From contig NZ_AOIQ01000006.1 of NCBI RefSeq assembly GCF_000337515.1, positions 130,265 through 194,264 of the forward strand: 64,000 nt of DNA. The letters run 5' to 3'. The notes beneath the pieces are model-generated. The model had not been told where the DNA came from. It was given only the letters and a program-made list of their open reading frames with translations, and searched no databases. Below are positions 16,701 through 26,080 of this stretch, piece by piece (position 1 is the stretch's first letter; each line of letters starts with the position of its first letter). The position numbers were made by a program, and so were the translations under genes. The DNA is from Halovivax asiaticus JCM 14624 (lineage in GTDB: Archaea; Halobacteriota; Halobacteria; Halobacteriales; Natrialbaceae).

Positions 16701-17807
16701 TTTTCGAGGAAGATTCAGACACCCCCATATTGTATAGCGATATATAGTTTAAAAGTCGGGCAGTCGACAGCGACAAATTGCATCAGAATGATAGATTGAA
16801 CGGCAATCTTTGGAAAACAGGCCTCAGTACCGCGTATCGCGAATCGATAACCAGTCACCTCCAGAGGCAATATTGCTCGAGGGAATCAGGATATCGACGG
16901 CCACTACCCGACAGAGTCAACGAGGCCAAATGAGTTCTTCACAGCCAAGAGGATGCTGTTCAGCGAAGCAAAGGCAGCCCACACAGAGGGACGTAGGAAA
17001 AAGAGATTGGCACTCTCGACGAGACCAGGCGACGCTAGAATCGAAAGAAGGACTGAAGTGAGTAACCACGAACAACAGCGAGCGTGCGGCGCTCCGTGCC
17101 ACGTCGACGTGAGCGCCGAACCCGCGAACGAGCAGCGGGAGTCGGGAGGGCCAGGCCTTCACACTGATTCTGGCGGCCTGGGTACTCACAGTAGTAGCTA
17201 AAATCGCTACAGGAGATCAGATGTGACCGAGACGCCATGTGGTAGAGTACGTCGGATCAATTGCTCACCCTACGACACGATAACACCATCCGATAATTCG
17301 ATGGCAGTTGGAGGCGAGTCAGTCTCCGCTGACCAACCCGCTACCCAGACTCGAAGGGGCTCACCAACATCCAGATGAGGCCAACGCAATAGTTCACAGT
17401 ATCGGATGACGGACGATGTCATATCGACTCAACATGTCGAGTTCGGGTCGGTCGTCGCCTCGTACTGAATGGGGCACAAACTCACCGAGCCCAGTGAAGA
17501 CGAATATATTCGGACACTTGCAACGGTGTTTTCGTCACCTCGACCCTAGGGGTTGCGGGCCGAGGACACCCCTCCAGAATGAGTGGCTACTGAGAGCGAA
17601 GTACCACCGAAACACCATCGTTGGTGGAGTAATAGAAGACACCTAAATGCTTATTCGGGCAAAAAGCACCAGACCCCATCAGGCGTAGACCTACAAGTCC
17701 AAATATACTGTCCCATGGCGGCGAAGAGAAGAACTAGATACCAAAATAAGGGCCTTTATTTGGAAATATGGGATAGATTGAAGACAGTCGCGTTCGTTGG
17801 ACGTTCC
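16701..17807. other. 1.1-kb gene-poor, AT-richer interval before the recombinase pair
   Basis: No frame here has haloarchaeal coding character. The longest frames (about 16810-17061, 16917-17189 on the minus strand, 16953-17201 and 17416-17646) lack acidic residues and third-position GC bias. AT-rich blocks occur at 16721-16760 and 17701-17775. A perfect 12-base palindrome, CGAATATATTCG, is at 17501-17512. A TATA-like CTTTATTT near 17753-17760 probably serves the gene at 17808. The interval may be the eroded remains of an integrated element, but no transposase remnant could be recognised. Confidence 0.4.
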
Positions 17808-18248
17808 ATGAGCACTGACGATCGGGTGGCGGTGAAGACGTACGTGCCACGCCACCAGAAGCAGACCTGGGTCGCACACGCTGAGGAACTCGACATGACC
17901 CAGAGCGAGTTCGTCAGGACGATGGTTCAGGCAGGACGGGCCGAAATTGATGTTCCAGGTGGTGTGTCAGGTGAGCGTGCGGTATCCGATGGACGATCCG
18001 ATGCTTCGGGTAGACCCGACGAACGATCCGGTAATACGAGCGAAGACACCACCCGGGCGGCCGATTTCCCGGGCCGAATTCGGACGGTTCTCGACCGACG
18101 TGGGGCACTCGAGTGGGACGAGCTCGTGGACGCACTCGTCGACGACGTCGAGTCAGAACTCGACGAGGCGCTGCAGACGCTACAGGCCAACGGAGAAGTC
18201 GTCCACAGTGGACGAAGTGGCGGGTACAAACTGATCGACGATGAGTGA
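17808..18248 (+). CDS. DUF5805-like probable DNA-binding protein paired with recombinase
   Basis: The 146-residue protein starts with a stretch (VAVKTYVPRHQKQTWVAHAE followed by ELDMTQSEFVRTMVQAGRAE) that looks like a ribbon-helix-helix: one strand then two helices. An acidic Ser/Gly/Asp linker follows, and residues 90-143 form a winged-helix-like part (FPGRIRTVLDRRGALEWDEL to EVVHSGRSGGYKLI). I associate it with haloarchaeal DUF5805. ATG 17808 (MSTDDRVAV) is used; the upstream extension is basic and non-coding in character. Its stop overlaps the recombinase start by 8 bases, so the pair is cotranscribed and may act together, for example as a recombination-directionality or regulatory factor (inference). 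Confidence 0.75.
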   Translation: MSTDDRVAVKTYVPRHQKQTWVAHAEELDMTQSEFVRTMVQAGRAEIDVPGGVSGERAVSDGRSDASGRPDERSGNTSEDTTRAADFPGRIRTVLDRRGALEWDELVDALVDDVESELDEALQTLQANGEVVHSGRSGGYKLIDDE

Positions 18249-19254
18249 GACGATGGCCGACCCGATCGAGTACTTCCTCGAGGACGTCACGCACCACGGA
18301 CGCAACGTCAGAACCCACGAAGCGTACGAACGCGTTCTCGGTGAATACGAACAGTTTCTCGACGAAGAACGACGGACGTCCCCTACGAACGCGACGTACA
18401 GAGACTGTATGGCCTGGGTACACGATATTCGGACGAAGCACGCAGAGAGCACCATCGCCACGTATGCCTCCTACCTGAACCGGTTTTACTCCTACCTGGA
18501 GCGCGTCGGCCGTCACGACGAGAATCCGATGGCGCTTGTCGTCGAGGAGATGGACGAATCGATCGAGACCAGCCCGGCACGACGTGATATCTCGATCTCG
18601 GAGATGCAACTATTCGTCTCGCAGATTGCCCACCCGCTCCATCGAACGATCGTCTCGACACTCCTGAAGACGGGCCTGCGATCGGGAGAGCTCTGCAATC
18701 TCGATCTTCGCGACGTGAACCTCGCCGGTGACCAGTACTGGACACCCCGGCCACAGATCGAGGGCCAAGAGGGTTCTCTGTACGTTTCACCCGATCACAC
18801 CTACGGAGAGCAAAGCGGCGGCACCATGCGTACGGCGTCGAACAAACGAAAGCGCGAGACGATCGTCCCCATCGACGACGAACTCGAAATCGAACTCCGG
18901 CGGTGGCTAGCGATACGACCCGACACCGTCGAACCCGTCGAACCCGTGTTCGTGAGTACCGAAGACCGCTGGGGGAAACGACTTACACCCGATCACGTCC
19001 ACCACATCGTCACCGACCGAACCAGGCGCGAGGGCTGGTATCGGACGGGTGGTGGCGCCCGCGAGAACGTCACGCCGCACTACTTCCGGCACTTTTTCAC
19101 CACCCACATGCGTGACCGAACGGGCGATCGGGGGATCGTGAAGTACCTCCGCGGCGACGTTGCCGACGACATCATCGATACGTACACCCACAACTGGGGC
19201 GATCGAGTTCGCACGACCTACCTCTCGAACATCTACTCGATCCATCCCGAGTAA
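18241..19254 (+). CDS. Tyrosine recombinase/integrase (XerC/D-like)
   Basis: The 337-residue protein has an N-terminal SAM-like core-binding domain (residues ~5-100) and a C-terminal catalytic domain. Catalytic candidates are Arg147 in TGLRSGEL, a lysine in the NKRKRETIVPID hairpin (201-212), the H-x-x-R pair His280/Arg283 in PHYFRHFFTTHM, and the nucleophile Tyr315 in DTYTHN. The second histidine, usually in LGH, is replaced by a RGD stretch (304-306). It is probably active. There is no tRNA gene beside it and no recognisable att repeat, so either an element has decayed around it or it is a resident chromosomal recombinase. A second start at 18253 is possible. Confidence 0.88.
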   Translation: MSETMADPIEYFLEDVTHHGRNVRTHEAYERVLGEYEQFLDEERRTSPTNATYRDCMAWVHDIRTKHAESTIATYASYLNRFYSYLERVGRHDENPMALVVEEMDESIETSPARRDISISEMQLFVSQIAHPLHRTIVSTLLKTGLRSGELCNLDLRDVNLAGDQYWTPRPQIEGQEGSLYVSPDHTYGEQSGGTMRTASNKRKRETIVPIDDELEIELRRWLAIRPDTVEPVEPVFVSTEDRWGKRLTPDHVHHIVTDRTRREGWYRTGGGARENVTPHYFRHFFTTHMRDRTGDRGIVKYLRGDVADDIIDTYTHNWGDRVRTTYLSNIYSIHPE

Positions 19255-19927
19255 CGGGCCCAAGGGAGGTCGATACCCCTCCAAGCAGCGTCCGATTCGT
19301 TGTGTCGCTGAGGTCGTACCCGTCGATTATCGGACAGCGTCGAAATTGGGCCTCAACACCGTAGCAACGGAGGAGTTCGCTAGTAGCACTGTCGAGCCGG
19401 AACTTGGCATTGTCCCGTCCAGGGGAGTGTATCCTGCGACGCTTAGCCGTACGTATCGACGGCGAACGGCAGAACAGCCGCTATCATCCGTGATAGTTGA
19501 TCTGGCAGTTTTGCGCGGCCAGCAATCCTGACGGCGAGACAGTCCCACCAGCGTGTCGATCGATACCCTGAATTTGGCCCTTCAACGAGGAGTTGAACCC
19601 AAAATAGAGTAACAATACCATCATTTCCCCTTGTTCGAACGCAGACCCGTAAATCGCATGTAGCTATATAGAACGACCCCTCGGTGAACGGGTAGATAGC
19701 GACAACATTCTAACTAGATTTGGGTCGTGTGTGGATCAAGTGGACAGTCGAAGCGGCGACTCGTACAGATCGATACGGGGAGAACGAGATGTGACGTTGT
19801 CACGAAAACTGAGAGTCAGTCAGCACATCAGCTCGCCTCAACCGATGAGGTCACTCGAAACGTGAACGCGTGATATTCGAACGAAAGAGAACAGAACGGT
19901 TAGTTGCTCGAACGCCAGACGAAGCCG
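19255..19927. other. 673-bp gene-free interval after the recombinase
   Basis: No supported coding frame is present. Two small hairpins can be seen: CTATCA-TCCG-TGATAG at 19481-19496 and TTCAAC-GAGGA-GTTGAA at 19581-19597. A GGAGG/CCTCC stem near 19265-19282 directly follows the recombinase stop and may be its terminator. AT-rich blocks lie at 19600-19730. No tRNA or known stable RNA was recognised. Confidence 0.4.
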
Positions 19928-21433
19928 TTATTCAGAGAACATCGATCCAAGCTGTTCACGCCACTCCAGAATGTCGACGACGTCGTCCGATACCTCGTCC
20001 AGTTCCGTCGACAGGGATTCGACGCTGTTCGAAACGTCTTCAACGTCCGACTCGAGTTCCGCAGAACGTTCGTCGAGGTCGGCAACCGACGATTCGACGT
20101 CCGTCAGTTCGCCTTCGAGGGATTCGATCGACGACTCGTTCGCATCGACGGCGGACGTAACCGACGAGAGATCGTCTTCGACGGCGTCGACGTCCGAGGT
20201 GAGTGTGTCGAGCGACTCGTTCATCGACGACGTCGTGGACGAGAGGTCATCGATCGCGGTACTGTTGTCCTCGACCGTCTCCTCGATCGACGCCATCTCC
20301 GTGTGCAACGCGTCAAGTTCTGACTGGAGTTCTTCGATCAGTTGCGCGCCGGTACCCTCCGATTCGAGGAATTCTTCGAGCGCGCCCGTGTACGCGGCGA
20401 CCGACTCGACGCGTTGCTGGAGATGGGACAGTTTCGCCTCGGTGGGACCGGACGCTTCCGAGGATTGAAGCGCATCCTCGATGGTTTCGAGGTCGGTTTC
20501 ATCGGCGGAGCCGGACCGAATCTCCGACGCAAGCGTTGAGGCGAGCGATTCGTCGGATGGATTAGTGTCCCCGGCGTGGACGCTATCCGTTTCGGTCTGA
20601 TCGTTCGACCGCCCCGATTCGTCGGGAGAAGCAGCCTGGCTAGTCGCTGGGGAATCCGCCTCGGTCGTGGTCGCCCGAGAGGCCTCACTATCGGCAGCGT
20701 CGATTTCGGCCGGTGCAGCCTCATCGGACGAGTCGTCCGATACATCTGTGAACAAGTCGGATTCTCCGGTATCTTTCGACTCGATCGAGTCAACCGGCTC
20801 CACGTCGGCAGACTCGTCGGTATCCGCATCACTCGGCGTGTCGTCTGCGACGCGTTCCGCAGCAGCATCGATGTCGAGTTCGATAGACGATTCATCGGCT
20901 TCACTCGCAGATTTGTCAGTCGCGTCAGACTGCGCGTCATCGTCCAGTCCTGGGACCGAATCGCTGTCACCGGAGAGAAGATCCTTCACGGCGTTCGTGC
21001 CGTCCGTGGAGACGACCTCGTCGACGGAGTCAGAGACATCCGAAGCCGTCGATTCTGTCACACCTGCACTCGTGTCGACCGAAATCGACGGCTCCGTGAG
21101 GAATGCGCCCGGTTCGAAGTCGTCGTCGAGACGGATGCCGTAGACGGTGACGAGCGCTGAATCAGGCTCGACGGTCCCAGTGAACTCGACACGGTGATCC
21201 TGATAGGCGGTCCACTGTTCGCTGTGATACTCCGGATGAAACCCGACGGCGTCCATCGGAAACGATTCGGGAATCGATTCACTCAGTCTGACGGTGACGG
21301 ATTCGTCGTGAGATGAATCGATCTCGAATCGGATAGCCGGGACGGGAAACTCATCGGGTGCGTACCGTTTCGTCACTGAGACGTCGTCCGAACTGACAGT
21401 CACGACATCCCCAGTGTCCACACTCGAACTCAT
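19928..21433 (-). CDS. Acidic coiled-coil protein with N-terminal beta domain, function unknown
   Basis: The 501-residue protein has three parts. Residues 1-115 look like a beta-sandwich (SVTKRYAPDEFPVPAIRFEI, then VTVRLSESIPESFPMDAVGF and VEFTGTVEPDSALVTVYGIR). Residues 115-330 are a low-complexity Ser/Asp/Glu/Thr stretch, surely disordered. Residues 335-500 are a long heptad-patterned coiled coil (LQQRVESVAAYTGALEEFLE, then repeated VDAVEDDLSSVTSAVDANES-type units). No signal peptide or membrane helix is visible, so it is probably cytoplasmic. I recall similar haloarchaeal proteins (possibly DUF7310) but no assigned role. ATG 21433 is supported by a TATA box 28 bases upstream. Confidence 0.7.
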   Translation of the reverse strand: MSSSVDTGDVVTVSSDDVSVTKRYAPDEFPVPAIRFEIDSSHDESVTVRLSESIPESFPMDAVGFHPEYHSEQWTAYQDHRVEFTGTVEPDSALVTVYGIRLDDDFEPGAFLTEPSISVDTSAGVTESTASDVSDSVDEVVSTDGTNAVKDLLSGDSDSVPGLDDDAQSDATDKSASEADESSIELDIDAAAERVADDTPSDADTDESADVEPVDSIESKDTGESDLFTDVSDDSSDEAAPAEIDAADSEASRATTTEADSPATSQAASPDESGRSNDQTETDSVHAGDTNPSDESLASTLASEIRSGSADETDLETIEDALQSSEASGPTEAKLSHLQQRVESVAAYTGALEEFLESEGTGAQLIEELQSELDALHTEMASIEETVEDNSTAIDDLSSTTSSMNESLDTLTSDVDAVEDDLSSVTSAVDANESSIESLEGELTDVESSVADLDERSAELESDVEDVSNSVESLSTELDEVSDDVVDILEWREQLGSMFSE

Positions 21434-21458
21434 TGTGAGACGATTACAGGAGGACGAC

Positions 21459-21464
21459 CATAAA
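21459..21464 (-). promoter_or_regulatory. TATA-like box (TTTATG) for the coiled-coil gene
   Basis: On the minus strand TTTATG lies about 28 bases above ATG 21433, consistent with a leaderless transcript. Confidence 0.45.
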
Positions 21465-21576
21465 GGAAGCGGGCGATTGGAGGACTCGGATCGCACTAAG
21501 TGAGTTCGTCTCGTCTGTGATCGGTCGTGGACGCGCGTTCACTAATGTCAAGACGCACGTTGGCTGTCGTGATCGA

Positions 21577-22410
21577 TTATAGATCGACCCGGTCGCCAAT
21601 CCGGACCAGTTCGAGCCTGCGTGGATACTCGAACGAACCGATGTGGTGCGTAAGGGCCGTCGGATCAGCTGTGAGTCCGCGCCACATATCCCAGTGAGTG
21701 GGGAGGAGCGAATCCACCTGGAGTGCACTGGCGGCACGAACGATCTGGTTCTCGTCGTTGTACCAGCGCGTTCGCTTCGGTTCCCGGGTCTGCTTGTCGG
21801 GGATCATCCCGACCGAACCGAACGCGAGGATACCGAGGTCGATATCGGACGACTCCCCGATTCGTTCGAACGAGTCTGCCGGCCGCGAGTCACCGGCGTG
21901 AAACACGGTCGTACCACCCGACTCGATGACGAACCCCACCGGTGCATCGGCATCCGGATCGTTGACCGCTTCGACGGTCACCGAGATCGAACCCACGTCG
22001 AACGAGTGGCCGGGAGACACCGTTTCGAACTGATTGGACGACACGTCCCACTCGTCCGGCCACGATTCGTCCGAGAGCGCGACGTCGACGCTCGCGTCCG
22101 GGCCGTAGAACGTCGATCCGGTTTCGGCCATGATCGGGGCCTGCGACGGTCCGTGGACGTGGTCGGTGTGTTCGTGTGTGGCCAGGATCGCGTCCATCTC
22201 CCGAAAATCGGCCGGATCGAACGGCACGGGGATCATTCGAACCGTTCTGGGTGGGTCACCGAGACCGACGTACGGATCGATAGCGATGGTGGTCCCGTCG
22301 GCGCCTTTCACAACGAACCCGTTGCAGCCCAGATACCACAGGGAAAGGTCATCCGGTTCGGTCGATTCGATCTCCCTGACGAGCCAGTCGCCCCAGTCAC
22401 TCTCGGTCAT
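21577..22410 (-). CDS. Metallo-beta-lactamase-fold hydrolase, UlaG-like
   Basis: The 277-residue protein has the metal-binding HxHxDH motif as THEHTDHVHG, the later HAGDS and a final histidine in LLPTHWDMWRG, in the order seen in UlaG-type (L-ascorbate-6-phosphate lactonase-like) hydrolases. The N-terminal LWYLGCNGFVVKGADGTTIA and DPYVGLG are also typical of that branch. The substrate cannot be inferred; no ascorbate or sugar-phosphate genes adjoin it. ATG 22410 (MTESDWGDW) was chosen over 22473 because the longer frame has a non-acidic tail of unrelated composition. It lies 92 bases below dph2 on the same strand. Confidence 0.83.
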   Translation of the reverse strand: MTESDWGDWLVREIESTEPDDLSLWYLGCNGFVVKGADGTTIAIDPYVGLGDPPRTVRMIPVPFDPADFREMDAILATHEHTDHVHGPSQAPIMAETGSTFYGPDASVDVALSDESWPDEWDVSSNQFETVSPGHSFDVGSISVTVEAVNDPDADAPVGFVIESGGTTVFHAGDSRPADSFERIGESSDIDLGILAFGSVGMIPDKQTREPKRTRWYNDENQIVRAASALQVDSLLPTHWDMWRGLTADPTALTHHIGSFEYPRRLELVRIGDRVDL

Positions 22411-22502
22411 TACATCGACGTGCGCGAAAAACGGGGGTAAAGGTTGTGACTCCGTGTGAGAGCCCGGGAGCAAAAAACAGAAACCGGCTAGCAGTGGCCG
22501 AT

Positions 22503-23567
22503 CTACCAGGTGTCGTGGAACGTGTCGAACCCGATCTCTGAGAGGCGTTTGTTACCAACGGCAGCGTCGTACTCGCCCGGGGTGAGCATCGGCTTGTGGA
22601 ATCGAGGCCCGTCGTCGGTCGTGATGCGTGGGCAGCCGGTGTTGACGAAGGCGTCCATGTCGAAGTTGCGGAGCCGATCCGGTGTCACTTCGTCCATCGT
22701 AATGAGGTAGGCATCGTCGTTATCGTCGAGAATCCGTTCGGCCTCGTCCCAGCGACCCTGGCCGATCTTCGTACAGAAGATGACGCCCCACTTCTGTGCG
22801 TCCATCGCCTTGTGCACCGACGCGTAGCGTTGCTTGATGAACTTCTCCGTATCCGCGACGGTGACGACGTTGTTGACGGGATCGGCGATGACGACGCGTT
22901 TGTCCGGGTGCTCCATCGCGAGGCCGAGCGGGTGGAACTTACCGCCACCGACGTAGAGGATCTGTTCGGCATCGACGTCCGCGCTGGCGTAGTTACACCC
23001 GAGCACCTGCCCCTCGTGGGTCAAGCGGTCGTCCCCCCGCCGAGTTTTGATGTCGTAGCCCTCGTCCTCGAGCGCCGATCGCATCTCGTCGAACCGGTTC
23101 ATGTGCTGGGCCGTCGTCACCAGACCGAGCGGCTCCTCGTCTGTGGGATCGGTCAATTCTTCGAGGGCCTCGTCGATGATTGGGAGAACGTCGACGTTCG
23201 AGAAGAGCGGTACGTAGATCACCTTCTCCGTCTGTTTCATCGGCGAGTGACCGAAGTGGACGAACACGTCGGATCGTTTCATCAGATAGGTGTCGAGATC
23301 GCACGCGCCGTAACACGGCTGGCCGGAGAGGAGTACGCGAACGTCGTCAGTCAGATCACGTTCTTCGACGAGCGCGCGGATGTCGTCTGCAACGCGTGGG
23401 CCCCGCCGCTTCAACCCTTCCGGGAACTGCAGGCCGACGGTGTCTGCGTCCTTCTCTTCGATGGCCTCCGCGATGCGATCGAGCTCGTAGTCCCACTCCC
23501 GGTCGTGCTTGAGACGCATCCCCGTGTTCCGCAGGTCTCCCTCGCTATATGACGAGTCCTGGCTCAT
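22503..23567 (-). CDS. dph2: Diphthamide biosynthesis enzyme Dph2
   Basis: The 354-residue radical-SAM-like enzyme transfers the 3-amino-3-carboxypropyl group of S-adenosylmethionine to a histidine of elongation factor 2, the first step to diphthamide. Archaeal Dph2 holds a 4Fe-4S cluster with one cysteine from each of three domains; the candidates here are Cys89 (PCYGACD), Cys191 (VLGCNYA) and Cys312 (VNTGCPR). The LQFPEGLKRRGP segment near residue 46 is also diagnostic. Length is normal. The start at 23567 is the first methionine of the acidic N-terminus. Confidence 0.95.
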   Translation of the reverse strand: MSQDSSYSEGDLRNTGMRLKHDREWDYELDRIAEAIEEKDADTVGLQFPEGLKRRGPRVADDIRALVEERDLTDDVRVLLSGQPCYGACDLDTYLMKRSDVFVHFGHSPMKQTEKVIYVPLFSNVDVLPIIDEALEELTDPTDEEPLGLVTTAQHMNRFDEMRSALEDEGYDIKTRRGDDRLTHEGQVLGCNYASADVDAEQILYVGGGKFHPLGLAMEHPDKRVVIADPVNNVVTVADTEKFIKQRYASVHKAMDAQKWGVIFCTKIGQGRWDEAERILDDNDDAYLITMDEVTPDRLRNFDMDAFVNTGCPRITTDDGPRFHKPMLTPGEYDAAVGNKRLSEIGFDTFHDTW

Positions 23568-23737
23568 TGGACTCAGTACCGACTACGAACGTAAAACGTG
23601 CCCGTTTTGGCCGATTGGCGCTCATCGAGGAATCGAGGCCCAGTTTCACGCCAGTCAGACACTCGTCAGACTGCCGTTCGTTCACTGAGATGTCGACGGG
23701 CAAAAAGTCATGGTACTGGAGTCTAAAGCGAGGGGTA

Positions 23738-24664
23738 ATGTCGACGATTTCCGAACAAAACCTGTTCGACCTCTATCGCTCGTACATCGGGGAACCCGAC
23801 AGTGAGCGAGACGTCTACGTCGGTTTTGGACTGTTCCTCTGTGGGATCGTCCTGGCCGTCGTCGCGCTCGGGCTGTTCGTCGTGGCAACCGGTCATCCGT
23901 ACCGATCACCAGAATTCTTCACGTGGGCGCGACCCGCGTACACGCTCGGGATGGTATCACTCCCGCTCGTGATGCTTGGGATCGTCGTTCTCCTTCCGTC
24001 GGAACGACGCGTTCTCGCGGTCTCTGTCGTCGGCGCAGCGATCACGCTCGTTGCGACATCCGGATTCCTCTTTTACGCGTATCCGGAGCACTGGAACGGG
24101 TACGGAAACGACTACACCGTCCCCATCGTCACCGTCTACGCGATCGGACTCGCCGCGATGGCGGCGTCCACGGGTGCAGCCTTGATCGCTCACTACCTCG
24201 ATCTGGCCAGACAGATCGAAGTGACGCCCGAAGCGGACGAAGCAAAAGAACACTACACCGACGAGGAGATCGCGAACGACATCGACGACGCGATGGAAGA
24301 CGTCGAACTCTCCTGGGGAGGGGTCGAAAAGAGCGACAACACGACACTGACGTTCACCGGTCACGAGTTCGAAGACACCGAAGTCGGCGATGCCGGCGTC
24401 ACGAAGACCCGATCGACTGGCGTCCAATCACAGGTCGCAGGCCTCAAGGGGATGAAAGGCGGTGAAGCGAAGACGCAGACTTCCACGGGCACCGTCGACG
24501 ACCAGACGGCGAAGCTGAAGGAGCTTCGAGAGCAAAAGCAAGCCGAAGACGTCGCCACCGCGGACGAGGGGCCGGTCGGCCGAGTTCGATCGGGGCTTAC
24601 TGGTGCGGCCAGAACGTTCAAATCCAAAGTCACAGCCGTTGGCCGACGGGTAAAGCGGAATTAA
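23738..24664 (+). CDS. Four-helix membrane protein with long cytoplasmic tail (DUF7139-like)
   Basis: The 308-residue protein begins MSTISEQNLFDLYRSYIG, then has four hydrophobic segments near residues 29-55, 67-90, 92-112 and 125-150. The remaining half is soluble, acidic and helical, and includes a lysine-rich stretch KLKELREQKQ and a basic C-terminal end. I associate it with haloarchaeal DUF7139. The next gene, on the same strand 96 bases away, is a salactin-like actin; a conserved neighbourhood of the two would suggest that this protein tethers or regulates the filament at the membrane, which is inference. The frame opens earlier at 23549, but that part overlaps the dph2 start. Confidence 0.7.
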   Translation: MSTISEQNLFDLYRSYIGEPDSERDVYVGFGLFLCGIVLAVVALGLFVVATGHPYRSPEFFTWARPAYTLGMVSLPLVMLGIVVLLPSERRVLAVSVVGAAITLVATSGFLFYAYPEHWNGYGNDYTVPIVTVYAIGLAAMAASTGAALIAHYLDLARQIEVTPEADEAKEHYTDEEIANDIDDAMEDVELSWGGVEKSDNTTLTFTGHEFEDTEVGDAGVTKTRSTGVQSQVAGLKGMKGGEAKTQTSTGTVDDQTAKLKELREQKQAEDVATADEGPVGRVRSGLTGAARTFKSKVTAVGRRVKRN

Positions 24665-24730
24665 TGACCGGCGCTGGTCGGTAAGGGCCAATTATACCCA
24701 CATATCAAATCGGGAATTTATTCACATAGA

Positions 24731-24738
24731 TTTATAAT
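24731..24738 (+). promoter_or_regulatory. TATA box (TTTATAAT) of the salactin-like gene
   Basis: A near-consensus TATA box in a strikingly AT-rich 60-base stretch lies 27 bases (centre) above ATG 24761, so the actin gene has its own strong promoter and probably a leaderless mRNA. Confidence 0.6.
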
Positions 24739-24760
24739 CCGTCAGTCGCCTTGCCCACAT

Positions 24761-25795
24761 ATGGCCAAAGGCCTAGACGTCGGAACAATGAACATCCTGT
24801 CGGCACAGCAGGATGGTAACGACACGGTATTCGTCCAGCAGCGCAACTCATTCGTCGAGATCGAGTACTCGGACATGGCCGAGCAGATGCTCTCACGAAG
24901 CGAAGTGCTTCACATCCGAAAAGACGACAAGGTGTACGTCGTCGGTGACGACGCACTCAACTTCGCGAACATCTTCAACAAGGAAACGCGTCGACCGATG
25001 TCCCAGGGGATCCTCTCCTCGGACGAGAAGTCGGCGATCCCGATGATGAAGCTCATCATCGAACAGGTCGTCGGCGAACCGGCCTACCCTGACGAGAAAC
25101 TGTACTTCTCGACTCCGGCCGACCCGATCGACTCCAAACTCTCGACGCTGTATCACCAGAAGACGATCGAATCCTTCCTCAACGATGTCGGCTACGACGC
25201 GGAGCCGATCAACGAGGGGATGTCGGTCATCTACTCCGAACTCGCCGACAACAACTTCACTGGGCTCGGAATCAGCTTCGGTGCGGGTATGACGAACGTC
25301 TGTCTGGCGTACTACGCCGTCCCCGTCATGAAGTTCTCCGTCGCCCGCGGTGGCGACTGGATCGACGAACAGGCCGCCCGCGCGACCGGGACGCCCGTCG
25401 ACAAGGTCACCTCCATCAAGGAAGACGACTTCGAGCTCGACTTCACGACGGACGTCGGCGGCGTCGAAGGCGCCCTCTCGATCTACTACGAGAACCTGCT
25501 CGATTACGTCATCGAGAAGGTCGTCGAAGAGGTCGACGACGAAGACGTCGAAGAGGGACTCGACATCCCCGTCGTCGTCACCGGCGGCACCTCGAGCCCC
25601 AGCGGCTTCGAGGCGCTCTTCCGTGACCATCTCGAAGACGCGAACATCCCGTTCTCGATCAGTGGCGTCTCCCACGCCGACGAACCGCTCTACAGCGTCG
25701 CCCGTGGTGGCCTCGTCGCCGCCAGGTCCGACGAAGACATCGAACACGAGGGAGCAGACGAGGACGAAGCAGAGGCTGCCGCAGCCAGCGAGTAA
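24761..25795 (+). CDS. Salactin-like actin/Hsp70-fold protein
   Basis: The 344-residue protein has the actin-fold nucleotide site: phosphate-1 loop GLDVGTMN (residues 4-11), connect region [10 protein letters not shown] (151-160), phosphate-2 loop [12 protein letters not shown] (169-180) and adenosine loop [12 protein letters not shown] (271-282). It ends in a flexible Glu/Asp/Ala-rich tail. The sequence matches what I remember of salactin, the dynamically unstable actin homologue described in Halobacterium, in which polar filaments help partition DNA under phosphate limitation. Size, single-domain layout and lack of an Hsp70 substrate domain exclude DnaK and MreB-type proteins less well than an alignment would. 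It follows a membrane-protein gene on the same strand. Confidence 0.85.
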   Translation: MAKGLDVGTMNILSAQQDGNDTVFVQQRNSFVEIEYSDMAEQMLSRSEVLHIRKDDKVYVVGDDALNFANIFNKETRRPMSQGILSSDEKSAIPMMKLIIEQVVGEPAYPDEKLYFSTPADPIDSKLSTLYHQKTIESFLNDVGYDAEPINEGMSVIYSELADNNFTGLGISFGAGMTNVCLAYYAVPVMKFSVARGGDWIDEQAARATGTPVDKVTSIKEDDFELDFTTDVGGVEGALSIYYENLLDYVIEKVVEEVDDEDVEEGLDIPVVVTGGTSSPSGFEALFRDHLEDANIPFSISGVSHADEPLYSVARGGLVAARSDEDIEHEGADEDEAEAAAASE

Positions 25796-26080
25796 GTCGG
25801 TCCCCGCAAATTCTTCTCGCCGTTGTACCGAGTGTGGCCGCTTCAGATTCACTCGAGCCTTCTGACGTGACAATTGACGCCACCTGAAGCGATCGTACTC
25901 TCGCAGTTTGGGGATCGGATGTGGCCGTGCTCAGGAATAGGACGAGTAGCCCGAATGTTCCTGTTCGAACAACCCAGCGGTACCAATCTCACACACCCAG
26001 TGGGCAGCTGAAACTGATACCCGTCCGTACGGCTACCAGCGCAGAGACACGAGCGGAACGACAGAACAGGGGCGGATCAA

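Noticed and set aside
16917-17189. Possible minus-strand gene in the gene-poor interval (90 codons)
   Set aside because: Very few acidic residues and GC3 bias only in the first half; no match to a known transposase or membrane family. Decayed gene not excluded.
19327-19548. Minus-strand 73-codon frame after the recombinase
   Set aside because: Composition not haloarchaeal; contains a hairpin region and no start signal.
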